NCBI GenBank assembly: GCA_022747635.1
Contig: JAKTNV010000002.1
Span: forward strand, 833,001-897,000
From: Hetaerina americana
Taxonomy: Eukaryota; Arthropoda; Insecta; Odonata; Calopterygidae
Length of the DNA stretch: 64,000 nt
Reading direction: 5' to 3'
Position 1 is the first letter of the stretch. The number at the start of each line of letters is the position of its first letter. The position numbers and the translations under genes are program-made. The notes under the pieces were generated by a model. It ran no database searches and was not told the DNA's origin. It saw only the letters and a list, made by a program, of their open reading frames with translations. This document shows, in pieces, positions 11,897 to 22,540 of this stretch.

Positions 11897-12650
11897 TTGC
11901 TTACAAGAAAGACGGGCACCCTTCTTCGTCGGATGACTAACCCAAATTCTGAACAGATCGTTGCATCAAATGCTGCAAGTGTATGGGATCCTCATGAATT
12001 AGGCTTAATTTTGGAGCTAGATCGAGGGCAACGTAGAGCACCTAGATTTGTGAAAAGTTGTAATAGGCAAGGTAGCAGTGTCAGGGCACTAGTTGACCGT
12101 AGGCTTAAATGTAGGTAAACTTTACTTCGTAAATTTGAGGCAGGTTACTTTCCTGAGGATTTTCAGGACATATCACTGGCTCCCACTTACTATGGTAGAT
12201 CTGATCACGTACTTGAAACCAGGGAGATTTAGAAGTAGAACGGATAGATTTAAAAATGTCTTTTTTTCCTCGAACCATTACAGATCGTAATAGACACGAC
12301 ATAAATAGCTTAGGAGATAATTAAAATTGATAGTGTATGTATTTGTTGATATCTTGCATTTTTTTCCTGCACGTTATTCTTTTTATTTAATAGACTCATT
12401 TTTTTAAGAGTTCAACTGCATGATTTGAATGTACGTACGCAGTTATTAAATATTGTTTCATGTGTTGACTTTCTTTCGTGTGATTTAGGCTTGTCAAGTG
12501 CATGAACAGACTTGTGTAGAGGTGATATATGGATGGTTTTGCATGTGGTTTTGTTCTTGTTTACGGGTGGTGACCTGACACCCCCCACCACACGCCCTTG
12601 CAGCGGCTTGTGGGGCATTGTGGTGATGTAGATAGATGAAAATTCTGGAC
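11897..12650 (+). pseudogene. CR1/L2-type LINE, 3' portion
   Basis: The translation near 11960-12070 gives 'AASVWDPHELGLILELDRGQ' and 'RRAPRFVKSC', the C-terminal domain of CR1/L2 RT proteins (compare 57190-57290). After a frame change the 'VLETRE' and 'FFPRTITDRN' blocks follow near 12205-12290. The 3' untranslated tail ends near 12640 with 'acaccccccaccacacgccc', 'ttgcagcggcttgtgggg' and a 'gtagatagatg' terminus, as at 58040-58100. It is a 5'-truncated, frame-broken copy. Confidence 0.78.
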
Positions 12651-14630
12651 AATATTCGAATCTTTCCCTTGATTTTTTACCCCTTATCCTCATTGCTGCC
12701 CAAAAATACTGAGTATCACGGTTCAGAGAAATTACTATTACATTTTTTGCTCTCTCGTGTGGAAATGAGGCTGACTAAATGCAGCTTTGTTGCCTATGAC
12801 TGATCGGAGTTAATGGCATGGAGCCCGATGAAATTAGAAGGATGCAGCGTCGTGAACCCTTGGAGAGCATAGAGAGAAAAACCGTTGTTTGTTGGACCTA
12901 AGGCATGTATAGGACGGACCTTATTCGCTTGCTTCCAACTCCTTGAGGAGAACGCGCCAATTCAGAGAGAGGGTGGACAGAAAATAGCACGACATGCCAC
13001 GAGCCAATTATAGCAGGCGATAGGAGAGGTGGTTTGCATCAATTGGCAGTTGACGGGGCAATTACTATTTCATTATGATCACAATCACATGGCAGGGACA
13101 CCACTTGGAGAGAAGCCTCTCCCTACCGGTTATTCACATGCATTCATATCACCCAGTAAATGTCATTCTGGAATCAAATCATAGGAATGCAAAACATTAT
13201 CAATAGTTCGATCAGTGCGTCATCGGCCTCGGGGGGCATTGGCATTATTAGCATATGACATCTGTGACATGATCAATGCCATAAAATATTCATATAAAAG
13301 GTGGCATATATACAAATAATACGTTTCGCGGAAGTGTTTGGTGACGACAGAGTCAAATGTACCTCGCACTAATAGCCGTGCGGTACATCACTCGTGTTTC
13401 CTTGTAGCTGAAGAAGTTTTGACCCATGAGGACCGCCCAAGAATATTTAACGCAAAGTACCTCTAAGTAGAAATTGCAATCGCTGAGGAGAGCAGTTGGC
13501 CCAAATACATCATATGAATTACAATAATTAACAAGTTAATATTCCGAGGACCCATTACAGGAAACCATAGGCTAAGCTTCCAAATGCAATCCAATGGATG
13601 AATAGCTTAATTGTTGCCGGCTCAGCTTTGTGGAAATTCATGTTTTTTAAATGAAGAATACAATGTAATGAATGTCAAGGATGAATGGTTATTTTCACAA
13701 ACTAACGATCTCTCCCGCTGTAACCTTGAGCTCCACGAAATCCAGGATACGTAGGCGGTGGCATCAAAGACTGAATACTTGTTGGGCCTCCTTCCTTCGA
13801 GATTTCAGACGAACGGCGACATATATTTTTCCCACTTTGCGAAAGTAAGGACGACCTCAAAGGCTGATTGGGCGATGGATGGCGAGTTTCTCCTGCTACC
13901 CTTCCTCCCTCCCTTTTCCTACTTTCGGGGTTGAGCACTTTCGCGAAGAAATGTTAATGACCACACCGATTGAGGGTATAAACTCGTCCTTTCGCCAAAA
14001 GAGTTATATTCAAAGATAATTACCGCTTAAATCACTCAGAATGAACACCTCCATCCCAAAGACAAAATATGAAAAATATCTCTCAACAGAAACCATAAGA
14101 TGGCATCTTGATAAAACTATTCCTCCCTCAGTGAATTTCCGAGGTCTAATCAATTTTATTCCGATTATTTGGTCGTATTTAAATTTAGAATGCATTGAAT
14201 CATATTATTTAACCCATTAAATAGTCTTCATCTCCCTAATAAAGCCATTCCATTACTCCTGCCTTTCATGATTGTTTTATTGTACAACATAACTATCGCA
14301 TTTGTTCCAAATTCTAATCTGTATCCGTGTATTGTCAAATCTGTCTTCAAGCAAGACAAATAGTTTGAAATTTTTTGATGATATGGAATATTTTCTTTCC
14401 AAACACAAAAAAGAGCGATCTGGTAATTTTTTTGAGATCCTTCCATTGAGAGTATTTGAGTGAAATTCCCAAAAATGTGGAGATTTTTAATAAAATAATT
14501 ACTACTTTTTCGAATAATCAAAGGAGTATTATTATTAATAAAAATGTACATGTCTAATATCTTACTTGCATTTGATACTATTTTATGTTAACTAGGATAA
14601 TTCACATTAACTAGACCTGGCATAAAGTCT
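12651..14630. other. No confident gene
   Basis: Mostly AT-rich. A minus-strand ORF at 13702-13938 ends in the proline-rich 'SLMPPPTYPGFRGAQGYSGR' and could be a terminal exon, but no clean splice acceptor or family match supports it. Confidence 0.4.
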
Positions 14631-14867
14631 TTGCTTTACACTAGCAGTAAGTGTCGCGAGCCCAAGCTCGCCGCCTCTGTCCCCGCTTTTCCTCTCATCC
14701 TTTCAGATTTAATTAATCACTGCTACCTCTCCTCCCACTTTCCATCCCCTTGGAAGTCAGGGAAAGTTATTCTCCTACCGAAACCAGGGAAAGATGCCAC
14801 CACCCCGGCAAATAGTCGTCCGATTACCCTTCTTTCAAACGCCTCGAAAATTTTCTAGGAGGGTCCT
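14631..14867 (+). pseudogene. Jockey/R1-like reverse-transcriptase fragment
   Basis: The reading frame gives 'LSSHFPSPWKSGKVILLPKP' followed by 'GKDATTPANSRPITLLSNASKIF' and a stop. This is the RT fingers block 'FP..WK.A.V.PIPKPGKD...P..YRPISLL....K..E' of Jockey/R1-clade LINEs. Only this block survives, and it abuts an inverted RTE 5' end at 14876. It differs from the CR1/L2 and RTE families elsewhere in the window. Confidence 0.75.
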
Positions 14868-14875
14868 TCCGACTT

Positions 14876-15311
14876 ATGTCCTGCTGCTGCTGGTTTTCCC
14901 TTGCAAGGGTTTCGTGGGATGACGACCGCGGAAGCCTTGCCTCCCCCGCTGCCGGGCACGACACACGGCCGATTGGGCCGAGCCCCGTAGTTGCCAGAAC
15001 TCAAAATCTCTGTATTGTCCATCATTTAAACCTTGGGAATGATAGTTGAGGTGGTTTCCCGTTGCCTTCCTCAATAGTGTTTTTAACGTGACACCATCAC
15101 TTACTGGCCGCCCCACTGGGGTCAGACGCCATTGCAGCCGCCTCACTGAGGAACAGACGCTGCGTGGACTACCTTTCGTCTGGCTCCTAACCTCGACCTA
15201 TCTGGCATGGGTGACCCTACCAGGAGCAATAATTATTACTCCCGCCAGCACAGCTCTGGGGGTCATCGGAACGCACAAGCCCTTCCACCACGTCAAGGTT
15301 GTAGTCCGGGG

Positions 15312-15315
<4 letters not shown>
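14876..15315 (-). mobile_element. RTE retrotransposon, isolated 5' end (inverted)
   Basis: The reverse complement matches the first 430 bases or so of the RTE copy at 59359: the 5' untranslated region starting CCCTCCCCGGACTACAACC, then the start of the ORF up to the run coding for Ala/Gly residues near 59790. It starts directly beside a (TA)n tract at 15316 and stops abruptly at 14876. Keeping only the 5' end is the opposite of usual LINE truncation. The pairing segments GGACTAC (15301-15307) and GTAGTCC (15166-15172) are both kept. Confidence 0.88.

Positions 15316-15359
<44 letters not shown>
15316..15359. repeat. (TA)n microsatellite
   Basis: About 22 TA units joining the RTE 5' end to the palindrome at 15364. 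Confidence 0.97.
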
Positions 15360-15363
<4 letters not shown>

Positions 15364-15582
15364 AAATATATAAAAACACAGATGTAGATTTTTAGAATAT
15401 AGAGACACAAAGAAAGGACACTCACAATTTGCTATTTTACGTTTCGACAGCACGGCTGTCGTTTTCCAGGTCGTCTTAGGAAGACGACAGCCGTGCTGTC
15501 GAAACGTAAAATAACAAATTGTGAGTGTCCTTTCTTTGTGTTTCTATATTCTAAAAATCTACATCTGTGTTTTTATATATTT
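15364..15582. repeat. Large palindrome (inverted pair of PLE-type terminal repeats), copy 1
   Basis: Two arms of about 100 bp (about 15364-15467 and 15479-15582) are reverse complements with two or three mismatches, separated by a few bases. Each arm, read outward from the centre, carries ACGACAGC-CGU-GCUGUC-GAAAC: a stem-loop followed by GAAAC, as in the stem II and GAAA part of hammerhead ribozymes in Penelope-like terminal repeats. The CUGAAGA core seen in the sister copy (39490-39723) is disturbed here. It lies between two (TA)n tracts. Confidence 0.85.
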
Positions 15583-15613
15583 GTGCGTCGCCGAAGAGCG
15601 TTCCATTTCGAAG

Positions 15614-15619
<6 letters not shown>

Positions 15620-15671
<52 letters not shown>

Positions 15672-15672
15672 T
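15620..15672. repeat. (TA)n microsatellite
   Basis: About 25 TA units at the 3' end of the minus-strand PLE. Confidence 0.97.
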
Positions 15673-15675
15673 AAT

Positions 15676-17560
15676 TTATAAAATTTAGCACTAGTGGACA
15701 CAGACAAAAATACAGGAACGCATACACAGAGACTCACAAGTTTCGAAGTTTCCGTGGTCGTATCCACCTTCACCAAGGAAGAGAGTGACAGAACTGTAGG
15801 GAATAAGAGAGATGGACGATGGATGGAAGGGAAAGGTGGGGAGAGAATTCGGAAGCGGAGGGTTTGGAGGGGCAGAGTTAGAAGGGTGGGGAAAATGTAG
15901 AAGGTGATGGGGGCGGAAGGGGGATGAAAATATATTTGGAGCAGGGTAATTAATGCCTAATTTTGATTCCTGGGCAATCCCAGGAATCCAAGAGCCAGAT
16001 GAAGTATTGCTCTAATGTTTTCAGTTTCAGTGGAGGATCAGAGGGTGGGAGGGATTCTAAGATGGATACACTATAGCATTTATCAAAGGGAGTGTTGTGT
16101 TCGGAGGCGTGTTTGGGGATAGGGGGCATATCAATTAAGGAAGAGTTTTTGCATGAGGCTCGGTGGTTGTTAATTCTAATATTGAGGGGTGTGGTGCACT
16201 GCCAAATATAATAGGCAGGGCAAGGTTGGCACTTCAGCAGGTACTCTACATTGCTAGATGTGCAAGTAGAGGAGGGAATTGGTGGGAGAGAGTTAAAATG
16301 CGGGTGGGAGAGGGGTGGGATTTAGGGTTTGGAAATAGGACATGTTTTGAATGTAGGTTCGTTGCATGACATGGGAGTGGTTTTTGGACGGGGCGGGGAT
16401 TTAAGGAGAGAATTGGTTGATTTGAGAAGATCAGATAGGTTGGCGGGGCGTTTGGGAAAAAGGTTGGCGGTGGCATCATGAATTTTGAGGATAGGGTAGA
16501 GATATTTTAGGATTAATCGCAGAGATTTTAGGCCCGGGAAGTATGTGGTTCAAATTGAAAGAGGGTGGGGTTCCGCGGCGGAGGAAGGTTTGGAAGTGTA
16601 GGCATGTTTTCGGATCCTTTTGTTCAGGAGGGATTCGGGATAACCTCGTTTTAGGAGGGAACAGTGTAGATTTGAAAGGAAATTAACAAGGATGTCGGGG
16701 TCATTTGCAAATTCTGTGTCCTTTTATGGACAGGGAGTAAGGAAGGAGCGTTTGGTGTGATATGGGTAGCAACTATCATAATGTGAGTATTGTTGTTTTA
16801 TATGTACAGAAGTGTGAAATTTTTGGTCTATTTATCTTACATTTACACCCGGGAAGGTGATTTGGGAGGAGGAAACTGTAGAACTGAAGGAGACAGAGGA
16901 CGAAGCATTGAGGTCGGAAATGAAAGTTTTCAGGGAATCGGTACAATGTGGCCAGAGGAGGAAGATATCATCGATGTATCTGAGCCACAATAGGGGTTTC
17001 AGTGATTGTTTTAACAGGAATTGAGTCTCTGCGAGACCAAGAAAGATGTTTGAATGGAAATGGCTGAAACTGCTGCCCATGGTACAACCCTTGATTTTGC
17101 AAGAAAAATTTATCGTTGACGGAGAAGGAATTACGGGTGAAGATGAACTCGGAAAGGCTAAGGAGAAAATCTGTGTTGGGTATGTGTGGCTCAGGGCGTT
17201 GGGAGAGGTAGTGATGGAGAACGGAGAGACCTTCTGAGTGGGGATTCGATGTGTATGGGGATGTTTCATCTATAGTGGCCATAGTAATCTCGGTATCTGC
17301 AGGGAGGGAGGTCGATTTTAGCCTTTCCTGGAAATGGTATGAATCTTTGGATTATCGGTTGGAGATAGTGGTTTACAAATGCAGAGAATCTTTCAGTTGG
17401 GATGTGACGGGAGGATAAAATCGGACAACCGGGATTCCCAGGCTTGTGAATCTTTGGAAGTATATAGAAATGAGGAGTGCGTGGGAGGGGAGGGGAGAGG
17501 AGGGCCAGGTCTGAAGGAGAAAGACTCTCATTTGGCCCGTTGGCCACGAGAAATTAAATT
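15676..17560 (-). pseudogene. Penelope-like element (family B), RT plus GIY-YIG endonuclease, decayed
   Basis: On the minus strand, in order: the PLE RT start 'PHFYILPKIHKPGNPGCPI' (about 17475-17420), then 'TERFSAFVNHYLQPIIQ'; motif B 'GCTMGSSF' (near 17085); the catalytic 'YIDDIFLLW' (16978-16967 for YIDD); then a damaged GIY-YIG nuclease with 'KCQPCPAYYIWQC' followed by 'PLNIRINNHRASCK' (about 16245-16150). After a stop come a C-rich 3' untranslated region and a terminal repeat near 15676-15800. PLEs copy RNA into DNA and use the GIY-YIG nuclease for insertion. Frameshifts and stops are numerous, and it is 5'-truncated near 17560. The 3' part recurs at 53122-53442. Confidence 0.88.
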
Positions 17561-18994
17561 AGTTCCTTCATATATCCTTCATTATTTTTCTTGCAAAAAG
17601 AATCTCATCTCAGAAAATTATCAAGCGTGGAAATATCCTTGTTTTGCCTTCTTTCGAGATTCTTCAGAATCCAGGCGAAGAAAAATACAAAAGTCAAAAC
17701 GATGTCACAAATTCCTAACGATTAGTTCACCAAAGGGTATATTTGACAGAGGATTCCTGTGCTTAATGAGATACCAAATACTTGTTTGAGTAATCGTACG
17801 CACAAACGAATCCTGATCGAATACATTCATGCACACGCTTTGCCAGAGACCTGATTGGGAAAACGATGTCTACGTAGCCCAAGAACCCCGGCTCGTAAAT
17901 ACACATTTCCCTTAAATGTCTCATCGGTCGATATCAATGGACACTACATTTTGTGTTATTTATTTGGAGAAGGTAAATTACGAAATTCACAGGGGCCATT
18001 CGCATAAAATGGTCAAGGAGAAACACCAATTACTGCGCTTGTAGCAACATGTGTGACTTTTTAGTAACCATGTGAACCAATTAGCTTAAAACTTGAAACT
18101 CATAATGACATTGCGCTCTTGCAGGAACAGGCAAATGGTTAAATCAAAGGCTATTTATACTCTTATTGTAAAAAGCAGAAGAGGTAACATCAAAAGAGCG
18201 TGGAATATACTGCCGTGGCATTAGAAGTATTTGCGAATTCGACGCTTCCTGCAAGAGCGCATCCATCCATACCGGCGTGGAACGAGGAAATTTGTATTCG
18301 ATTCCAGAGGCGCCTCACTCTTTAGTTTCATCGGTATTGGCAATCATTTGTTCCTTTTTCCTCGAGTCCGTGATTATATGCCGAGCCTAACGAGCCATGG
18401 AGAAGGGACACTGGAATTTGACCTTGAAGTATTTGGATCCAGAGAAAAAAAGAGAGTTTTCCTCCGGGGTGAGTTCACATACCAACGGCGAGCTGACCCG
18501 AATTGACGTTAAAGAGAACTCTTACAAAACCAAAAGAAAAGTCTGTTTGCTACATCGACCAACATATCTTCGTGCTTTTATTTTTCATCCACGCTCTTCT
18601 CATCAAAATTTTAATTCAATTTAAACATGAAAAATATATGCTTATAATCCGATACGATATTTATTACTAAATAAAACTATATTGAGAATGATAAAAATTG
18701 AAATTGTAAAACATTAAAAAAATTCTTTTTTCGACAAACAGTCCTAACGCAGGAGTAAACCTCGTCACGACACAAATTTCAGTATGAAATTACAATTTAT
18801 AACAACGTGCAACCAGAAAATATCATTGATGTTCGCAAACTATGTAACTATAAACTTCATAATTTTACTATAGTCATATTTATTAATTAAGGTTATTTGG
18901 TAATTAAGTACTGATTATTTTCCTTCAGAAATTATCTCACTGATGCTAGTTGATTCCTTCCGAGGCTAAACCGCAAATGCGAACGACGTCCAAT
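17561..18994. other. No gene seen
   Basis: AT-rich sequence without a recognisable coding region or repeat. Confidence 0.5.
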
Positions 18995-19325
18995 CAATCA
19001 CAATGACATGATAATCTCTCCTTCGCCAATGTCACCATCACTGGCGTCCCACCGACGAAAACCAGCAATAACCGAACATTCACTTGGGAAGCCGACATCC
19101 AAAAAAATGAACAAGCTATCAAACACAACTTAGACCATTTTAATATAAACATAACAATAATATTGCTGTTGTCCTCGCGACGTCTTTTGTGAACTTGAGA
19201 TTCCGATTCCGAGCCACCCTTCATCAGGCGAGCACAAGGTGCCAATCCACCGGAGATGACGAACAACACTCATTCCCACGGAGGGATTCGAATCCGCGAC
19301 CTTTGGGACACCCACACCCCAATCA
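18995..19325 (-). mobile_element. tRNA-derived SINE, 5'-trimmed
   Basis: The minus strand reads 'gtgtcccaaaggtcgc' and then GGATTCGAATCC (19275-19286), a perfect pol III B box, followed by 'ctccgtgggaatgag' and about 250 bases of body. The A-box part is shortened. A CUGAUGA heptamer occurs on the minus strand at 19221-19227, but I could not pair a convincing hammerhead around it. Confidence 0.6.
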
Positions 19326-19386
19326 ATGGCAATGTTTTAAAAAAATGAAATATTAATATCAATATATAATTTCAGTATTTGAGTTA

Positions 19387-19660
19387 CGAACCGCAGTTAC
19401 CAACCCGCAGGCCATTTCGATAGGCAAGAGTAGATTTCACCCAACTCTAAGGGCAACGGTATGTGCAATTCTCACATCAATGTGTGGGGGAGACAAGTTC
19501 CTTGCTCTGGGCCGACTATGACTTCCCAGAAAGATCTAGTACCATCCGAAAAACCACACACACTCGGGTGAAGAGACGGGTGCCAAGAGAGGCGTCTCCG
19601 GGAATCGAACCCGGGCCCTCCGGGTCAGTAGTCCAACGCTCTACCACTGGACACTCAAAA
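19387..19660 (-). mobile_element. tRNA-derived SINE
   Basis: The minus strand has an A-box-like 'agtggtagagcgttggact' and the B box GGTTCGATTCC near 19597-19607, spaced as in a tRNA, but the acceptor stem does not close, so it is a SINE head and not a tRNA gene. The body ends near 19387. It belongs to the same family as 31700-31977 and 53533-53775 ('ttggactactg' and 'cccgggttcgattccc' shared). Confidence 0.75.
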
Positions 19661-19764
19661 TTAAGAAAAACTAAATCTATTTCATGATGGTGATACCGAA
19701 AAAAGAACGTCCGCATCAAAGAAACAATAGCAGTTAAATGAATTAAGAACACAATGTATTTTTC

Positions 19765-19945
19765 CTCTATTCTTTATTTTGGTACTGCTAGTTTCAACGC
19801 TTAGGCATCAGGTAACTTATGATACCTGATGATGATGCCTTAAGTGATAAATGATAACTGATTATACCTAATGATACCTTAAGGTACCTGATGAAGACGT
19901 CTAAACGTTGAAACTGATAGTACTAAAATAAAGAGCAATGTATAA
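19765..19945. repeat. Inverted pair of hammerhead-bearing terminal repeats
   Basis: The left end 'tctttattttggtact..agtttcaacg' and the right end 'cgttgaaact..agtactaaaataaaga' are inverted copies around a centre of ATGATACC-type repeats. The right arm holds the complete hammerhead core annotated at 19883-19924. The left arm holds a version missing part of stem II. Confidence 0.75.
19883..19924 (+). ncRNA. Candidate hammerhead ribozyme (type I, PLE-like)
   Basis: GGTAC is followed by CTGATGA (19888-19894), a short stem II (ACGT/ACGT around CTAA, with one bulge), GAAA (19910-19913) and, after CTGATA, GTACT (19920-19924), which can pair with the upstream GGTAC as stem I. All invariant core boxes are present. 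Stem III would be only one or two pairs, as known for hammerheads of Penelope-like elements, which work best as dimers. Cleavage would fall after AUA at 19919. Activity is not shown. Confidence 0.6.
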
Positions 19946-21149
19946 ATACATTTTGTTCTTCATTCCATGAACATGAACTTCCACAAAGTTGAAAAGAGAA
20001 ACCATCGAATACAAAACCAGTAGCAGTAGTACCTAAATGAGAGAATATTTATAATCAGCGACGAACTTGCACCGCCGCTCATGCCTGATGAGTATCTCCT
20101 TTGTTCGATGGCGTCATCCCTTGAATGCCAGAGACTAAAAACCTGGACCACGTGCTCTACTTTGCTTCGACTCGGCGACCCAATTTTGTGCCGCGTCGTT
20201 AGGATGGCGACGGAGTTCCTTGGAATAATCCCCCCTGGCTCTGGAGCACTCCGGGGGAATGGATTCGGCCGAAATTTAGGAAATTCGCGCCAAATATTAA
20301 GAAAATTTACTGATCAAAAAGAAAGCGATTAAAATGCATTAGAGAGAGATAGAGAGAGAGAGAGGGAGACATTAGGTTGCCTCCTTTTGGAAGCGGCAGA
20401 TATTAAAACCTATCCATCTTCCTTCTCAGCTCTTTGCTCAGAACTTCATCTTTTGAAAATAAAATCTTTCCGAGGTTTATCCACGAAAAGAATAAATTTG
20501 TTATGCATGGCTATTATCCGTGGAAAACACGAGGCGCACCACGATCCTTCATGGTTGGTGAAAAATAAGACCAATACAATAATTTGAGGGGCGTTGTAAT
20601 TGATACAGCGAAGTCATAGGACGAATTACATTGCATACAATTTCTATTTCTCAACAACCGACTTCCCATTTTCATTCTCAAAAATTTGCGCAATTATCTT
20701 GCCCCATTCAGCCATTTGTACACATTTCTGTGGCAATTTGGTTCGATCTGTATGCTACTTATTTTCCCTCTCTTCCCAGGGATACCTATTCAAGAAAAGG
20801 ACGGCAGAAACGAGTAGTTTTAGTAAGGCGAAAGTACTTGCAAATTATTATTATTATGACTATGCGGTTTAAAATGGTTGGTTCCCTTTATTTGTAATAT
20901 CTTTTTATAAATAGCACCGACGGCCTTTTCATCTCTCCCTCCTCACAATATCAAACCCAATCATAAAATATTTCAAACATCCCCGCCTAAAGCTATGCGG
21001 AAACAATTCACACTACATGGAGAATTTGTAAAAAAATTATCATGAGGACGTAGCTTTAAAAGTAAAACTTTTATAGTACGTAGTAGGGCGATGTATAGTA
21101 TAGTATTAATACGGTGGGGATAATAATACATTTTCGAAATCACTGCTAA
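19946..21149. other. No gene; includes a (GA)n tract
   Basis: Non-coding as far as I can see. A (GA)n tract lies near 20338-20368. Confidence 0.5.
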
Positions 21150-21663
21150 TGAGACGTCCTTCCAATTTATACCAGAGATTTAACCTGTAATTTAACCTTC
21201 ACTCCAATGAGTGATTCCCAGCCTAGCTTCTCCAATATTTTGGATTCGCAACTAAGTTTCTCATTGCAACGTGTTACAAATCTGGCTCCTTTGCTCTGCA
21301 CGCGATTCAATTCGGCAATTAATCCAACTTCGTGAGGATCCCATAATATACTCGAAGCATATTCTAAATGAGGCCTAATCAGTGACATACAACGTATTTC
21401 TTTGACTTTGTAATCACATCTACCCGGTACTTTTCTAGTAAATCCTAATATTTTGTTTACTTGTCAACATATTTCCCGTATATTTCTCACCCAGGAGAGA
21501 TCGTGAGTGAGGGTAACGCCGAAGGTAAAGTGAGGGTAAAGCGGTAAAGTATTTAATTAAGTCTACACATTCCATTTCGGTGTTCCCGATGCAGTAGGCG
21601 TTCGGGAGGGAATTGCTATCATTCCAAAAATGCATCACTAAGCTTTTTTTTAAATTCAATTCT

Positions 21664-21814
21664 GAATCTAACAGTTTCAGGCTTAACTTGGTGGAATTCT
21701 TTCATGGTGAGGTGAAAGAAAGAGAAAAAACAACTTTGCACTTCCACACACTTTTTTAATATAACACGACCATGGTTTCGATGCTGCGCATCATCTTCAG
21801 GTCTATTCTCAGTC
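21664..21814 (-). mobile_element. 151-bp solo hammerhead-bearing insert with 12-bp target duplication
   Basis: The insert is bounded by a perfect 12-bp direct repeat, AAATTCAATTCT, at 21652-21663 and 21815-21826. Without the insert and one repeat, the host LINE reads in frame as WKLELNLKKSLVMHFW, so the ends are exact. On the minus strand the insert starts with a hammerhead-like motif (21764-21801) and ends with a short coding-like stretch 'MKEFHQVKPETVRF' from 21705. That stretch parallels 'MDNKYFNEVKPETEEY' at 25614 beside the family-A PLE repeat. I read it as a solo PLE-type terminal repeat or a retrozyme-like monomer. Confidence 0.82.
21764..21801 (-). ncRNA. Candidate hammerhead ribozyme in the 151-bp insert
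   Basis: Minus strand: CUGAAGA (21800-21794; consensus CUGAUGA with one change), then U, stem II GAUGC-GCA-GCAUC (perfect, 21792-21780), GAAA (21779-21776), then AC-CAUG-GU as a two-pair stem III and the GUC cleavage triplet (21770-21768 complement). The change inside CUGAUGA may weaken it. Stem I is poor in a single unit. Confidence 0.6.
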
Positions 21815-22540
21815 AAATTCAATTCTAATTTCCAAATGCCGCACCAGCGTTGTATAGCATTAAGGTCATATGATAAAGCTGCTGTCTCCTCCGGATTACG
21901 AATATCACGGTAAACCACTGTATCGTCGGCAAATGAACGTATCTTATTAAGTCCATATCGTCATAATTAGGTAGGAATAAAAGAGATCCGATAACATTTC
22001 CCTGGAGATTACCTGAATTGAATTTTACAGCATTTAACCTAAATCCATCTATGACTACTTTTTGTACCCGATCATTCAAAAAGCATTTAATCTAACCGCA
22101 GACATTTTTCGGGGGTTGGAATTTTATTGTTTATTTTATGTTACAAATTTTTCCATTAACCCATATGCTTCTAGCTTTGTGAGTAGGTAACTATGAGGTA
22201 CTTTGCGGAAGGCTTTCTTAAAATTTAGAAAAATGGCGTCTACTGGAACATCGCTCTCTCCCGAAATAAGAATATCATGAAAAAAAGTGCAAGGTCGCAG
22301 GACCCAGCCCTTCGGAAACCATGGTGAATTTTTGCCAATAACTTCTGATTATCGAGGTGTCTCACGATCGAACTAGCGACTAAATGTTCCATAACCTAGA
22401 ACAAAATGGATGTGAGGGAAATAGGTCTGTAATTGCTCGCTTCCTACTTATCTCCGTTTTTAAATATTGATGTTGCGTTAGCCGTTTCCCAAACTCTGGG
22501 AACGTTGTGATCAACCAGCGACTTCTTAAATATTATACTA

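Noticed and set aside
15198..15453. Open frames coding long Ile-Tyr repeats here and at 15493-15776, 39292-39662, 52868-53173 and 53225-53602
   Set aside because: They are translations of (TA)n tracts and their flanks, not genes.
19580..19660. Possible tRNA gene on the minus strand
   Set aside because: A and B boxes are present but the acceptor stem does not close and a long body follows, as in a SINE. The same holds for 31900-31977, 53690-53775 and 58305-58380.
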